Assembly: GCF_007559275.1 (NCBI RefSeq)
Contig: NZ_VMHK01000001.1
Span: 434,001 to 498,000, forward strand
From: Bifidobacterium apousia
GTDB taxonomy: Bacteria > Actinomycetota > Actinomycetes > Actinomycetales > Bifidobacteriaceae
DNA length: 64,000 bases
Direction of reading: 5' to 3'
In this document: positions 1 through 8,683 of the stretch, one piece after another
Layout of the letters: every line of letters starts with the position of its first letter
Numbering within the stretch: position 1 is the first letter of the stretch
The notes under the pieces: generated by a model
Told to the model about the DNA's origin: nothing
Databases searched by the model: none
What the model saw: the letters and a program-made list of their open reading frames with translations, nothing else
Translations under genes and position numbers: made by a program

Positions 1-309
1 GTCAAGAAGTTCGAGGACGAGTTCGACGTCGAGGCCTCCGCCCCCGTGGCCGTGGCCGCTGCCGCTCCCGGTGCTGCTGCTCCGGCTGAGGAGGAGAAGA
101 CCGAGTTCGACGTCGTCCTCTCCGCCATCGGTGACAAGAAGATCCAGGTCATCAAGGCCGTCAAGGCCATCACCAACCTGGGCCTGGCCGACGCCAAGGC
201 TCTGGTTGACGGTGCCCCCAAGGCCGTCCTGGAAGGTGCCAAGAAGGAGGACGCCGACAAGGCCAAGGCTCAGCTGGAAGAGGCCGGCGCCACCGTCGAG
301 CTCAAGTAG
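1..309 (+). CDS. rplL: 50S ribosomal protein L7/L12 (5' end outside window)
   Basis: The window opens inside this gene. The visible 102 residues include the Ala/Pro hinge followed by the complete C-terminal factor-binding domain (EKTEFDVVL...[22 protein letters not shown]...GATVELK). L7/L12 forms the ribosomal stalk that recruits EF-Tu and EF-G. The N-terminal dimerisation helix lies upstream of base 1; frame 1 is open from the first base and ends at TAG 307-309. A strong hairpin follows at 340-378, so this is probably the end of an rplJ-rplL unit. Identification is secure. Confidence 0.97.
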   Translation, partial: VKKFEDEFDVEASAPVAVAAAAPGAAAPAEEEKTEFDVVLSAIGDKKIQVIKAVKAITNLGLADAKALVDGAPKAVLEGAKKEDADKAKAQLEEAGATVELK

Positions 310-339
310 TCATCGGCTCTTTCTGAGCCCTTGCATGCT

Positions 340-378
340 GGAAAGCCCTGTGCCGTCACAGACGGCCCGGGGCTTTCC
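340..378 (+). terminator. Hairpin after rplL
   Basis: A 9-bp perfect stem (GGAAAGCCC at 340-348 with GGGCTTTCC at 370-378) lies 31 bases after the rplL stop. It has no run of T after it, so it may be a weak terminator or need Rho. Confidence 0.6.
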
Positions 379-676
379 CATATCCGGCCATACCATGGGG
401 GATGGGTGTGCCTATTCGCTCGAAGACTATCTGTACCTGGGTTGCCCGAAGTGTCTGAATTGATTCATGGCAGGCAATGAACCACGTGCCGTTTGCGCAA
501 TCAGGTTTGTAGATACTGCCGATTCGGAGGGCTCCAAGTGGTGCGCTATGCCTGCGAGCCTCTCATGTGTCCTTTATCAGGTAATTCGGCACGCAATCAA
601 TCCTATCTCTGGGTTTCATGACAGAATAGGCGATAGTACCGAGTGAAGGCGGCTGCAGATTTGGGAGGTCGAAAAC
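379..676. other. Intergenic region, no gene seen
   Basis: Between the rplL hairpin and the FHA gene no reading frame resembles a protein family. The only clear signal is the GGGAGGT ribosome binding site at 664-670 ahead of the GTG at 677. It probably holds the promoter of the FHA-helicase pair, but I could not pick convincing -35/-10 boxes. Confidence 0.5.
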
Positions 677-2200
677 GTGAGTGACGATCGGCGACCGGGG
701 CAGGTGTGGATAATCAAGTTCAATGGGGCGGAAGAGACCCGGCTCAAGCCTGGCGAGACCGTCGAGATCGGCCGCAAGCCTCTGCGTCCGCTGGCCGATG
801 ACGGTCGGCGTCGTCTGGAGGTGCCCGATCAGACTAAATCCATGTCCAAGCGGCATGCCATTTTCGCCGTCGACCAGGACGGTCTGGCCACCCTGCGCGA
901 CATGGGTTCCACCAACGGCTCCTATCTGATCCAGTCCGACGGATCGCTGGTCAGGCTGCCCGTGGACGCCGCCTTCCCCCTGTCCAGCAGCTCGGCTCGC
1001 TTTCAGTTCGGTGATGTCCCTGTCGACTTCGTGCGCATCAGCAATCCCGAAGAGGATAAGACCGATCCCTCGCCCCGGGTGCCCGACCTCTTCTCATACT
1101 CCACACAGCCCCGGGGCATGGTGGAGCCTGATGCGGCCGAAATGTCCGTCGATGACATTCTGGACATGCGCGCCGGCGAGCCCACTGGCATCTTCAAGGC
1201 CGACGGGGTCCGCAACCGGGTCACTGCCCTTCACGATATGGCTTTGGGCGCTGCCAAGACAGCCGATGCTTCCCAAGAGGTCGGCGGTGCTTCACAGGAT
1301 CGTCCCAGGACTGCCCCAGCCGCTCAAGGTTCGGAGGGCAATCCGTCGCCGCCTTTCTCCGGAAGAGCAGAGCCCACAGATTCGCGAGGCCCGCAGGCTC
1401 GGTATTCTGACGATGCTGATTCAGCCGATCATGGCCAGGCTGACAGGGCATTCGAATCCCGCGAAGGCGATCGCCGTGGAGGGGACTTCCAGACCCAGGA
1501 CGCTCGTGGCGAAGCCCGCCAGCCTCTGCCATGGCAAGAGCACGAATCCGAGCAGAGTCTGCCGCTGGTCGGCACTCGGCAGGAGGACAGCCAGCCGGTC
1601 GACCGTGATCTTTTCGCTGATGCTCGTCGTTCCCGTTCCGCTGAATCCGCTCCTGATCAGGATCCCTACGACCAGGATGCTCGCGATGCCCGTGAAGATC
1701 GTCGTCATCGCGATGATCGCGCGGCTTCCGGCCGCAGGGGATATGCCGATGGTCAATCTCGTCCAGGCCGAGCTGGCGAAACGGACACGGCCCAGGGATT
1801 CACCCCGCTGGGAGCCGTGGAGCTGGCCCGCCTTTCCAGGAAGGAATCAGATCAGGCTCGGCGTCCTCAGCCAGCGGATCAGCCGGAGGATGACCAGCGG
1901 TATCAGCCGGCTTTCGAGCCTGGATCCGTTTTCGAGCGGGTTTCCAAGGGTGACTATGACCGTGGTCAGGAGGCTATCGAGGTGGATGGGATGAGCTCCG
2001 ATGATGCCAAGCGCACCGGGGACTTCGCCCTGCAGTTCGCCATGGCCAAGCATCGCCAGTTGCTGCCTTTCCTGGCGATGAATCCGGCCCTCTATGATGA
2101 TCTGTACGCCTGGTTGGAGGCTCAGGGCGACCAGGACATCGACGCGGCCCTGCGCAACAATGACGGGTATCACGAATATCTGAACGCCGTGCGGAAGTGA
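677..2200 (+). CDS. FHA-domain protein with LRV-like C-terminus
   Basis: A 507-residue protein. Residues about 20-120 form a forkhead-associated phosphothreonine-binding domain: a GR turn (GRKPL), the SxxH-type motif SKRH and the STNGSY loop are all present. Residues about 200-410 are low-complexity, rich in Arg, Asp, Gln and Pro, and probably disordered. The last 80 residues (LLPFLAMNPALYDDLYAWLEAQGD) look like the variant leucine-rich-repeat-type helical domain common in bifidobacterial proteins. The GTG start is chosen from the GGGAGGT site. Its stop overlaps the start of the next gene (GTGA), so the two are translationally coupled. A signalling or scaffold role that recognises Ser/Thr-kinase-phosphorylated partners is inferred. 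Confidence 0.8.
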   Translation: MSDDRRPGQVWIIKFNGAEETRLKPGETVEIGRKPLRPLADDGRRRLEVPDQTKSMSKRHAIFAVDQDGLATLRDMGSTNGSYLIQSDGSLVRLPVDAAFPLSSSSARFQFGDVPVDFVRISNPEEDKTDPSPRVPDLFSYSTQPRGMVEPDAAEMSVDDILDMRAGEPTGIFKADGVRNRVTALHDMALGAAKTADASQEVGGASQDRPRTAPAAQGSEGNPSPPFSGRAEPTDSRGPQARYSDDADSADHGQADRAFESREGDRRGGDFQTQDARGEARQPLPWQEHESEQSLPLVGTRQEDSQPVDRDLFADARRSRSAESAPDQDPYDQDARDAREDRRHRDDRAASGRRGYADGQSRPGRAGETDTAQGFTPLGAVELARLSRKESDQARRPQPADQPEDDQRYQPAFEPGSVFERVSKGDYDRGQEAIEVDGMSSDDAKRTGDFALQFAMAKHRQLLPFLAMNPALYDDLYAWLEAQGDQDIDAALRNNDGYHEYLNAVRK

Positions 2201-5200
2201 GTGGACGGATGAGCGAGACGGTAATGAGCACCGGGGGATCGGAAGATGACAAACGGGCCGAAGATGCACAGGCATCAACGGCCGGGTCCTCCTCCGACCG
2301 TGCGGCAGAAGAAGTCAAGGCCCCGTTGACGCCCCTAGAGCGAATCCGGGGATGGCGTCAGGACTATCAGAACCAGGTGGGACTGACCCCCTTGGAGAAT
2401 GTGTCGCAGCTGGCCGCGCAGATGGACCTGACGCACGCGCATCCTTCAGGCATTGCCCAGCTTTTCGCCAGCGGCCAGGTTCATCTGGATGCGCTGTTCC
2501 GTGACCGCGGCATGCTGCGTGCGGCCCACCGCCGCATGGAGCGGGTTCTGGACGATCAGGCCGCCAAGGAGCGTGCCAGCGGTTTCGCCCAGCTCTCCAT
2601 GGTCGTAGGGGTGGCTGCCTGGCAGGGGCGCGACATGCCCGTACTGCTCTATCCCGTGCGCATCGATGAGAGCACACAGGGGGCCTCCAGGGCTTCCATC
2701 AGATTCACAGGCAAGGTGGATCTTAATCCTGCCTTGATCTCGGCCATGCGCGAGCGTGGCATCACCCTGGATCCGGATCGCCTGTTTTCTGCCTCCCATT
2801 ATCAGGGCGGCACCCCTGAAACCTCATCGCTTTTCAAGGACATGACGGCTCTGATCACGCCGCATATCAGTGACTTCACCATTGAGCGGAAAATCGTTCT
2901 GGGGTGCTTTATCGAGCCATCGGCCCAGTTGCTGGGCGAAAGCCTTCGGATTCTGGACCGGATGACCGCTGGGTCCACCGGCAACGATCTGCTGGATGCC
3001 TTGGCTGGCGACCAGGCAGCCTCCGAGCGGCTCAAGGGCGGACCAGTGCCCGACTACAGCCCCTTCGATGCTGACCCTCACAGCGAGTTTGAGGCTGGAG
3101 ACGTGGACAACCGGGTCCGTTATGCCGCCCAGCTGGTGGCGACCGGGCACAGCGTGCTTGTGGATGAGCAGACCGGCCTCCACAGCGCCGACGATGCCCT
3201 GGCCATCGCCTCGCGCTGCGTCACCGCCGGCAGGACCGTGCTCTATGTGCCCTGCGTGGTGGAGGAGAAGCGGCGTTTCCAGCATCGTTTGGATGCCGCT
3301 GGGATGGCTGATATGGCCCTCGATCTGACCGATGATCAACTGGGCAGGGTCCTGGACCAACGGCTGATCGATGCAGTGGGGTTCAAACCCGGCAAGGCCA
3401 GCGAGCATTTTGACCAGGTGGCTGATGAGCTTGTGGGTGTCCGTTCCCGACTGACCCGCTACCTGGGCGATCTGCATGGGGTGGATTCCAGCTGGGGGGT
3501 TTCGGCCTACCAAACCATTCAGAATCTGGCCAACATCGCCAATATGCCTACGCACCCTGCCACCCGTGTCCGTCTGGGCGCGGCCACCGCCCACGATCTG
3601 CAACCCGATTTGGATACGTGGGCGGACAAGCTGGAGAGGGCTGCCGAGCTGGGCGAATTCGTCATCGGCCCCCAGGACACCCCCTGGTTCGGAGCCACCC
3701 TGGTCAACGAGAACGAGGCTGTGGACGCGTACTCCCGTGTGGTCCGTCTTCTGCAGCGGCTTCTGCCGGACACCCGTGAGCAGGTCAAATCCACGGTAGA
3801 GACCTGCGGATTCCCTGTGCCTGCCACCGTCAAGGATTGGGGACGGCAGGTGGTGGTCCTCAAGAACCTGCGCCGGGTCTTGGATGTCTTCCAGCCTTCC
3901 ATATTCGAGCGCGACATTCCCGCCATGATCGAGGCCACCAAGTCCAAGGCCGATCGCAAGGCCAACGGCACCAACCTGGGATTCTGGGAACGCAGACGTC
4001 TGGTCAAGGAGGCCAAGAGCTTGCTCAGGCCCGGGGCCCAGGTCGAGGATCTGCATGAGTCGCTGGTGGTGGTCTCCAAGCAGGCCGAGCAGTGGCGGAC
4101 CTTCGTCCCCCACGGCGGCTGGCCGGTCCTGCCGCCCAAACTGGACGTCATCATCGACACGCAGGAATCCCTGATCCGCGACATGACAGCTCTGGACACC
4201 GTCCTGGACTCGACTCCGGCCGGGGGCGATCTGGAGACCATGGACCTCAACAAGGTGGAGGAGCGGCTCAAGGCGCTCTTTGACGACCATACAGCCTTGG
4301 ATACCTTGCCTGAGCGCTGCGCTTTGGAGGGTGAATTCAGCAAGGCAGGGCTGCAGGAGCTGGTCCAGGACCTGCGCAACCGTCAGGTTGAAGGCAAGGC
4401 GGTGCGGGCCGAGCTGCAACTGGCCTGGTGGACCACGGTCTTCGACGACATCATGCGTTCCTCGCAGATCATCTCCAACCAGGATGGTTCCGCCCTGTCC
4501 AACGCAGCCGACCGCTTCAGCCAGGTGGATGCCCAGCACGTGGCCAGCGTAGGGCCCATGGTTGCCCAGGAGAGTGAAAAGCGTCTGTCCGAGCTGCTCT
4601 TCTCGCGCACCCAGGAGGCCAATCAGCTGCACACCATGCTGGCCGGCAACCCCGGTGCCTCCCTTACGGTCTTCCAACAGGCCCACCCTGGTATCCTGTC
4701 GGCGGCCAAGCCCATCATCATCGCGACTCCGGCCACACTGGCAACCAGGACCAATCCGACACAGCTGGCCGATACGGTCATCATCGATGCCGGAGCCCAT
4801 ATGCCTTCCATCCAGGTGCTGACTGTGTTGGCTCGGGCCCGGCAGGTGGCGGTCATCGCCCACCGGCCTACCATCACTTCGGATGGCCTTTTGCAACTGG
4901 TCGGCCATCTGGTCCCGGTCACCGTCAAAGCCCGCCCCTCGCGCCGCTCGGTTCGCTTGGACACCTTCCTGAAGGATCACGGCTATGGGGATCTGTCGGC
5001 ACCTGTTCCTGATTGTCGGGAACCTGGCAGGGTGACCCTGACCAGGGTGGAGGGCGCTGGCGTCCCGGTCATGGCCACCGGGCTGGTCGAGTCCAGCCAA
5101 CAGGAGGTCGCTGCCGTTGTCGACATGCTCAAGCGCAGGGCCGGATCCTTCTCCCTGGTGCCGAACAGTTATTTGCTGACTGTGGTCACGCTGTCGGCAA

Positions 5201-5919
5201 CCCATCGCTCCCGGCTGGGCGCTGAACTCAAATCGGCGGCAGCCAAGGACAGGGTTTTCGCCAAGTTCCTGCGGCATGTACGCATCGTCGGCATTGACGA
5301 GGTCTGTGGTGCTCGCGCCACGGACGTAATCCTGACTCTGGGGTTTGCCAAGACCACTCACGGCCGTCTCCTGCAGCAGTTCGGCGATCTGGAAGGCGAA
5401 GGGGGCAAGGGCATGCTGCTGGATGCTCTCGTTCTGCCGGATCGGAATCTGGACATCGTCGCGGCATTTTCCGCTGAGGATCTGGAAGACGACCGTCTTC
5501 ACCAGCCCGGGCCCCGTCTGCTCAAGGATCTGCTGACCTGGGCTGAGCACCCCGACGCGGAACCGGTCCGGCCCGAGCAGGCCGAGCAGTCCACTAATGT
5601 GCTCTTCCGGGATCTGGCCCAGCGGCTGCGAACCCGGGGGCTGGATGTAGCCCTGGATTACGGGTACGACCAGGCGCCCCGAGTTCCGTTGGTGGTCGGG
5701 CTCAAGAACAAGCCCTATGCTTTGGCGGTGCTGACAGACGACGCCGAGTTCATGCACACCCAGTCCACCCGTGAACGTCACCGGTTCACCACCGAGGACC
5801 TGCAGTATCTTGGATGGTCGGTCATGACCGTCTGGAGTGTTTCGGCCTTTGTCAACCCTGACAAAGAAGCCGACAGGATCGTCGCCCGCCTTGCCGATAT
5901 CTACCAGCAGGCGCGTTAA
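2197..5919 (+). CDS. Degenerate superfamily-1 helicase / Vsr-like nuclease-type protein
   Basis: A 1240-residue protein whose layout recalls the DUF4011-type SF1 helicases: an N-terminal conserved region, a helicase-like core, and a C-terminal restriction-endonuclease-like fold (RERHRFTTEDLQYLGWSVMTVWSVSAFVNP, matching the usual RDRLRQ..LEGLGW.I.R.WS..W...P). The expected Walker A is replaced by HSVLVDEQTGLHSADDA (no GKT/S), Walker B by TVIIDAGAH, and the acidic nuclease residues are not evident, so ATPase and nuclease activities are probably lost. The start GTG overlaps the FHA gene's stop; ATG 2209 is an alternative. Its coupling to an FHA protein suggests a complex controlled by phosphorylation. 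Family placement is by motif only. Confidence 0.65.
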   Translation: MSGRMSETVMSTGGSEDDKRAEDAQASTAGSSSDRAAEEVKAPLTPLERIRGWRQDYQNQVGLTPLENVSQLAAQMDLTHAHPSGIAQLFASGQVHLDALFRDRGMLRAAHRRMERVLDDQAAKERASGFAQLSMVVGVAAWQGRDMPVLLYPVRIDESTQGASRASIRFTGKVDLNPALISAMRERGITLDPDRLFSASHYQGGTPETSSLFKDMTALITPHISDFTIERKIVLGCFIEPSAQLLGESLRILDRMTAGSTGNDLLDALAGDQAASERLKGGPVPDYSPFDADPHSEFEAGDVDNRVRYAAQLVATGHSVLVDEQTGLHSADDALAIASRCVTAGRTVLYVPCVVEEKRRFQHRLDAAGMADMALDLTDDQLGRVLDQRLIDAVGFKPGKASEHFDQVADELVGVRSRLTRYLGDLHGVDSSWGVSAYQTIQNLANIANMPTHPATRVRLGAATAHDLQPDLDTWADKLERAAELGEFVIGPQDTPWFGATLVNENEAVDAYSRVVRLLQRLLPDTREQVKSTVETCGFPVPATVKDWGRQVVVLKNLRRVLDVFQPSIFERDIPAMIEATKSKADRKANGTNLGFWERRRLVKEAKSLLRPGAQVEDLHESLVVVSKQAEQWRTFVPHGGWPVLPPKLDVIIDTQESLIRDMTALDTVLDSTPAGGDLETMDLNKVEERLKALFDDHTALDTLPERCALEGEFSKAGLQELVQDLRNRQVEGKAVRAELQLAWWTTVFDDIMRSSQIISNQDGSALSNAADRFSQVDAQHVASVGPMVAQESEKRLSELLFSRTQEANQLHTMLAGNPGASLTVFQQAHPGILSAAKPIIIATPATLATRTNPTQLADTVIIDAGAHMPSIQVLTVLARARQVAVIAHRPTITSDGLLQLVGHLVPVTVKARPSRRSVRLDTFLKDHGYGDLSAPVPDCREPGRVTLTRVEGAGVPVMATGLVESSQQEVAAVVDMLKRRAGSFSLVPNSYLLTVVTLSATHRSRLGAELKSAAAKDRVFAKFLRHVRIVGIDEVCGARATDVILTLGFAKTTHGRLLQQFGDLEGEGGKGMLLDALVLPDRNLDIVAAFSAEDLEDDRLHQPGPRLLKDLLTWAEHPDAEPVRPEQAEQSTNVLFRDLAQRLRTRGLDVALDYGYDQAPRVPLVVGLKNKPYALAVLTDDAEFMHTQSTRERHRFTTEDLQYLGWSVMTVWSVSAFVNPDKEADRIVARLADIYQQAR

Positions 5920-6155
5920 TGGCGAAGGATGACCAACCAGAGCGCGGGAAGCAGCCCGGTGAGCCTGCAGCTTCGCACCCGCGTCGGCATCGCCGGGTAG
6001 TTCGTCCAGGCAGGGAACGGTTTGATGTTGATGGCACCGAGGAAGATCCTCAGGATCGGGTCTGTGCGCAGGATCGTCTTGACGGGGATGATCGGCGGAT
6101 CCTGGGCGAGCTGCCCCCGCATTGGGGGCTCTTTCCCCATGAGCGCGGCGACTGA
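5919..6155 (+). CDS. Possible small protein coupled to the helicase-like gene
   Basis: A 78-codon frame begins at an ATG that overlaps the helicase-like gene's stop (TAATG). The product would be very charged (MAKDDQPERGKQPGEPAAS...DDRRILGELPPHWGLFPHERGD) and matches no family I recognise. On the other strand the same stretch has a 74-codon hydrophobic frame (5916-6140) with no visible ribosome binding site. The overlapping start favours the plus-strand frame, but codon bias is only moderate and it may not be a gene. Confidence 0.3.
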   Translation: MAKDDQPERGKQPGEPAASHPRRHRRVVRPGRERFDVDGTEEDPQDRVCAQDRLDGDDRRILGELPPHWGLFPHERGD

Positions 6156-6164
6156 CCGCTGATC

Positions 6165-6695
6165 CTAATCCTGGCCCTTGGGCAGTTCGGTTCCAGTCTG
6201 TTGACTGTCGCTTGCACCTGTTGACCGGTGGATGTCGTCGGCGATCTGGCGAAGCAGCTGCAGGCTTTGGTCTTGCGGGCTGGGTGCATTGGGCTGGTCC
6301 TTGATGCCCGAGGCTGCCCGGCTCAGCTGGCGCAGCTTGTTGATGGGCATGATGATGCAGAAGTAGACGGCGATGGCGATCAAGAGGAAGTTGAGCAGGG
6401 CCGTCAGAATGGCGCCAAAGGAAATAGTGGCGTTCCGGTAGCTGATGGTCAGGAGTCCCGACAGGTCCGGTTTGCCGAAGATCATGGCGATCAGCGGGCT
6501 GATCAGATTGTTGACGATGGCGTTGACCACACTGGTCACCGCCGAACCCATGACCACGCCCACGGCCATATCCACCATGGAACCGCGTGAGATGAACTGC
6601 TTGAACTCGCCCAGCACGCCCTTGTTGCTGATCTGCGAGATTTTGTGGACTGCTTCGGCGGTATCCTTGGCCGCCACCTGATTGATCGAGGCCAT
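6165..6695 (-). CDS. mscL: Large-conductance mechanosensitive channel MscL
   Basis: A 176-residue MscL, a homopentameric inner-membrane channel that opens under membrane tension and releases solutes on osmotic downshift. The N-terminal helix and TM1 are clear (FKQFISRGSMVDMAVGVVMGSAV), TM2 is at about residues 90-115 (FGAILTALLNFLLIAIAVYFCIIMPINKL), followed by a charged cytoplasmic helix region with a Gln/Ser-rich tail. It is longer than the usual 130-150 residues because of about 18 extra residues at the N-terminus and a longer tail. The ATG at 6695 is chosen because GGAAGGA precedes it; a longer open frame upstream overlaps the SAF gene and is not supported. Confidence 0.9.
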   Translation of the reverse strand: MASINQVAAKDTAEAVHKISQISNKGVLGEFKQFISRGSMVDMAVGVVMGSAVTSVVNAIVNNLISPLIAMIFGKPDLSGLLTISYRNATISFGAILTALLNFLLIAIAVYFCIIMPINKLRQLSRAASGIKDQPNAPSPQDQSLQLLRQIADDIHRSTGASDSQQTGTELPKGQD

Positions 6696-6754
6696 TCTGC
6701 ATCCTTCCGTAGCTGATGTGAGGCATGGAGCGCCCATGCCTGCTTCTTCCTCCA

Positions 6755-7539
6755 TTATCGCGGGCCCAGAATGGTTTCGGTTTTCCGACATGATTGGAGG
6801 GTGTCGGTGCAGAAGTTCTGTCGGAGCGGATGGCGATGACAGGGGTGGAAGGATCCAGCGACAGCAGGAGCAGAGCCTGGCCGGCATCCAGAGCGAAGAC
6901 GGCCTGGGACGCTTGCCGGACTTGGTTGCCCTCCCGCCCTTCCGGGTCGGATCGGTCCCTGGGGATTGTCTGCGCCGGTTGTAGAGCCAGAGCTTTCTCG
7001 GCTATCATGCAATGTCCGCCGCCTGAGGCCTGCCCGGAATTCGGCTGGACAGGGTGCGGGCCGGCATCAGCAGGGCAGTCCCCTGAAGCCAGCAAACTCA
7101 CCTTGTCCCCAGCCTGCAGGTCTCCCGGATCGTCAGTCAAGCGGACGGTCACCGGAGTGGTCCCGGGCGGCTGTGTCGGTCTGGCGCTGATCATGGCCGT
7201 CGTTAGCGGTTGTCCCGTATGGACGCTGATCATCAGCCGCCGTCCACGGACTTGCCCATATGAGGAGATCAGGCCGGGCAGCCGCTCCCTGCCATGCAGG
7301 ATCCGCCTTTCAACCATGGCAGGTTCGATGGCTGATCCGCGTGCAATGGGCCGTGCGGCGACCAGTATAGACAGGCGGCCCTGGGCCTGGACCAGGATCT
7401 GCAGGGTACAGAACACTGCCAGCCCCAATGCCAGGGCGGTCCCCACACGCCTGAGCCGAAAAAGTCGCCGCCGGCGGGTCAGGGATCCGGCTGCCGATGA
7501 AGGCTTATCCTTCTTGCTGAAGATGGAAAAATCGACCAT
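6755..7539 (-). CDS. SAF-domain protein (CpaB/FlgA-like), 3' end unresolved
   Basis: The frame starting at ATG 7539 encodes a basic cytoplasmic N-terminus, one membrane anchor (TALALGLAVFCTLQILVQA, about residues 34-52) and a SAF domain (LSILVAARPIARGSAIEPAMVERR...GQPLTTAMIS), then a second beta domain ending near FALDAGQALLLLSLDPSTPVIAIRS (residue 239, base 6823). Such proteins (CpaB/RcpC) assist pilus secretion systems. The odd point is the end: this frame has no stop codon at residue 240 or anywhere before base 2824, so it would run through mscL on the same strand. A one-base shift near 6820 would end it at TAA 6755, the limit given here. Either a frameshift or an abnormal terminus is present. 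Confidence 0.6.
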
Positions 7540-7611
7540 GCCCCCAGCCTGCCAGGATCTTGGCCGGCCTATGGGTCTGCATGGTCGATGTGGTCGAATG
7601 TGCCTCTCGGT

Positions 7612-7824
7612 CTACTTGCTGCTGGTGGAGATCGAAGAGGAGGATGAGGCTCCGTCGGTCCGGTAGAAGCCATGACCCTTGAACTCGATGGGCACTGCGG
7701 AGAAGATCTTACGGACCTGCTGTTGCCCGCACTTGGGGCAGATGGTGATGGGTTCGTCGTTGAAGGACTGCTCCTTGGTGAAGTCGTATCCGCAGTTCTT
7801 GCAGCGATAATGATAGGTGGGCAC
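7612..7824 (-). CDS. FmdB-family zinc-ribbon protein
   Basis: A 70-residue protein with the FmdB-type zinc ribbon: CKNC near residue 9 and CPKC near residue 30 bind one zinc, followed by KIFSAVPIEFKGHGFYRTD and a Ser-rich tail. The family's function is not settled; it has been called a putative regulatory protein. The GTG at 7824 (PTYHYRCKNCG) is chosen because GGAGGG precedes it by 8 bases and the family begins with MPTY; an upstream in-frame ATG at 7914 adds 30 unrelated residues. It lies about 100 bases after the 5-formyl-THF cyclo-ligase gene on the same strand and may share its transcript, as in other actinobacteria. Confidence 0.88.
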   Translation of the reverse strand: MPTYHYRCKNCGYDFTKEQSFNDEPITICPKCGQQQVRKIFSAVPIEFKGHGFYRTDGASSSSSISTSSK

Positions 7825-7925
7825 CGTTCTTTCCCTCCGCTGATGGTCGGTTCGCTCGACGATTGGTTCAATACCCAATATCCTAGTGGTGGCTTCGACC
7901 AGAAGAATCGGCACCGGGCCTCTCG

Positions 7926-8603
7926 TCAGCCTTGTTCATCACCATTATGGTCTGTGCCGGGCCTTCGTGACAGACCTGTGGCTGTGGGCGTGAAACCTGC
8001 AGGCGTCAGGACTGCATCCACGGGGAGATCATGGTCCAGATGGGGCAGAGGGGCTTCCACGAATTCGCCGGGCCAGCAGATGCCTACTACTGGGGTCCGG
8101 TCTGCACGCATGACCAGAGCACGGTCATACCAGCCGCCGCCCCGACCCAGGCGAATGCCGGCATGGTCGATGGCCAGCGCTGGCACCAGAATCAGATCGG
8201 CCGTACCCAAGGCCTGTGCCGACAGGGCAGGCATATCGGGTTCGTCAGGCCGCCAACCTGGAATCCGCTTCATGTCACCCAGATCCTGCCTTGATTGCAG
8301 TCGACCCCAACCTACTTCGGTGCCTGTACCCAGCATGGGAATGAGCACCTGGTCGCCCCGGCCCAGGAGGAGTTCCAGGCTGGGATCCATGGCTATCTCC
8401 CCTCGAATGGAGGCAAAAGCAGCCACGGTCAGGCCTTGGCCGCCTCGGGAGCGTTCGACCCTGGCAAGCACCTGGCCTGCCAGCAGGTCGGCAAGCTTGC
8501 GGCCTGCGTCCAGGCATTGGGCCGGGTCGATACGCCGTCGGGCTTCAAGCAACCGGCCGCGTCGATCCTGCTTGTCCACATCGATGCGTTCCTGCTCGTT
8601 CAT
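7926..8603 (-). CDS. 5-formyltetrahydrofolate cyclo-ligase
   Basis: A 225-residue enzyme that converts 5-formyl-THF to 5,10-methenyl-THF with ATP, keeping the one-carbon folate pool usable. The substrate-binding motif near the C-terminus (IRLGRGGGWYDRAL) is the family signature. The N-terminal basic stretch (KQDRRGRLLEARRRI) and FASIRGEIAMDP loop are also typical. It is divergent from the acetyltransferase gene at 8684, leaving about 80 bases for both promoters, and is followed by the fmdB-like gene. The usual names are ygfA or fau. Function is confident from the motif. Confidence 0.9.
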   Translation of the reverse strand: MNEQERIDVDKQDRRGRLLEARRRIDPAQCLDAGRKLADLLAGQVLARVERSRGGQGLTVAAFASIRGEIAMDPSLELLLGRGDQVLIPMLGTGTEVGWGRLQSRQDLGDMKRIPGWRPDEPDMPALSAQALGTADLILVPALAIDHAGIRLGRGGGWYDRALVMRADRTPVVGICWPGEFVEAPLPHLDHDLPVDAVLTPAGFTPTATGLSRRPGTDHNGDEQG

Positions 8604-8683
8604 GCCCTCAGTTCTACCAGCAGGGGGCTCTCCCTGGTGGACGCATGCCCGCTTCGGCTGCCGTTCGGTGAGAACATGGAGTC

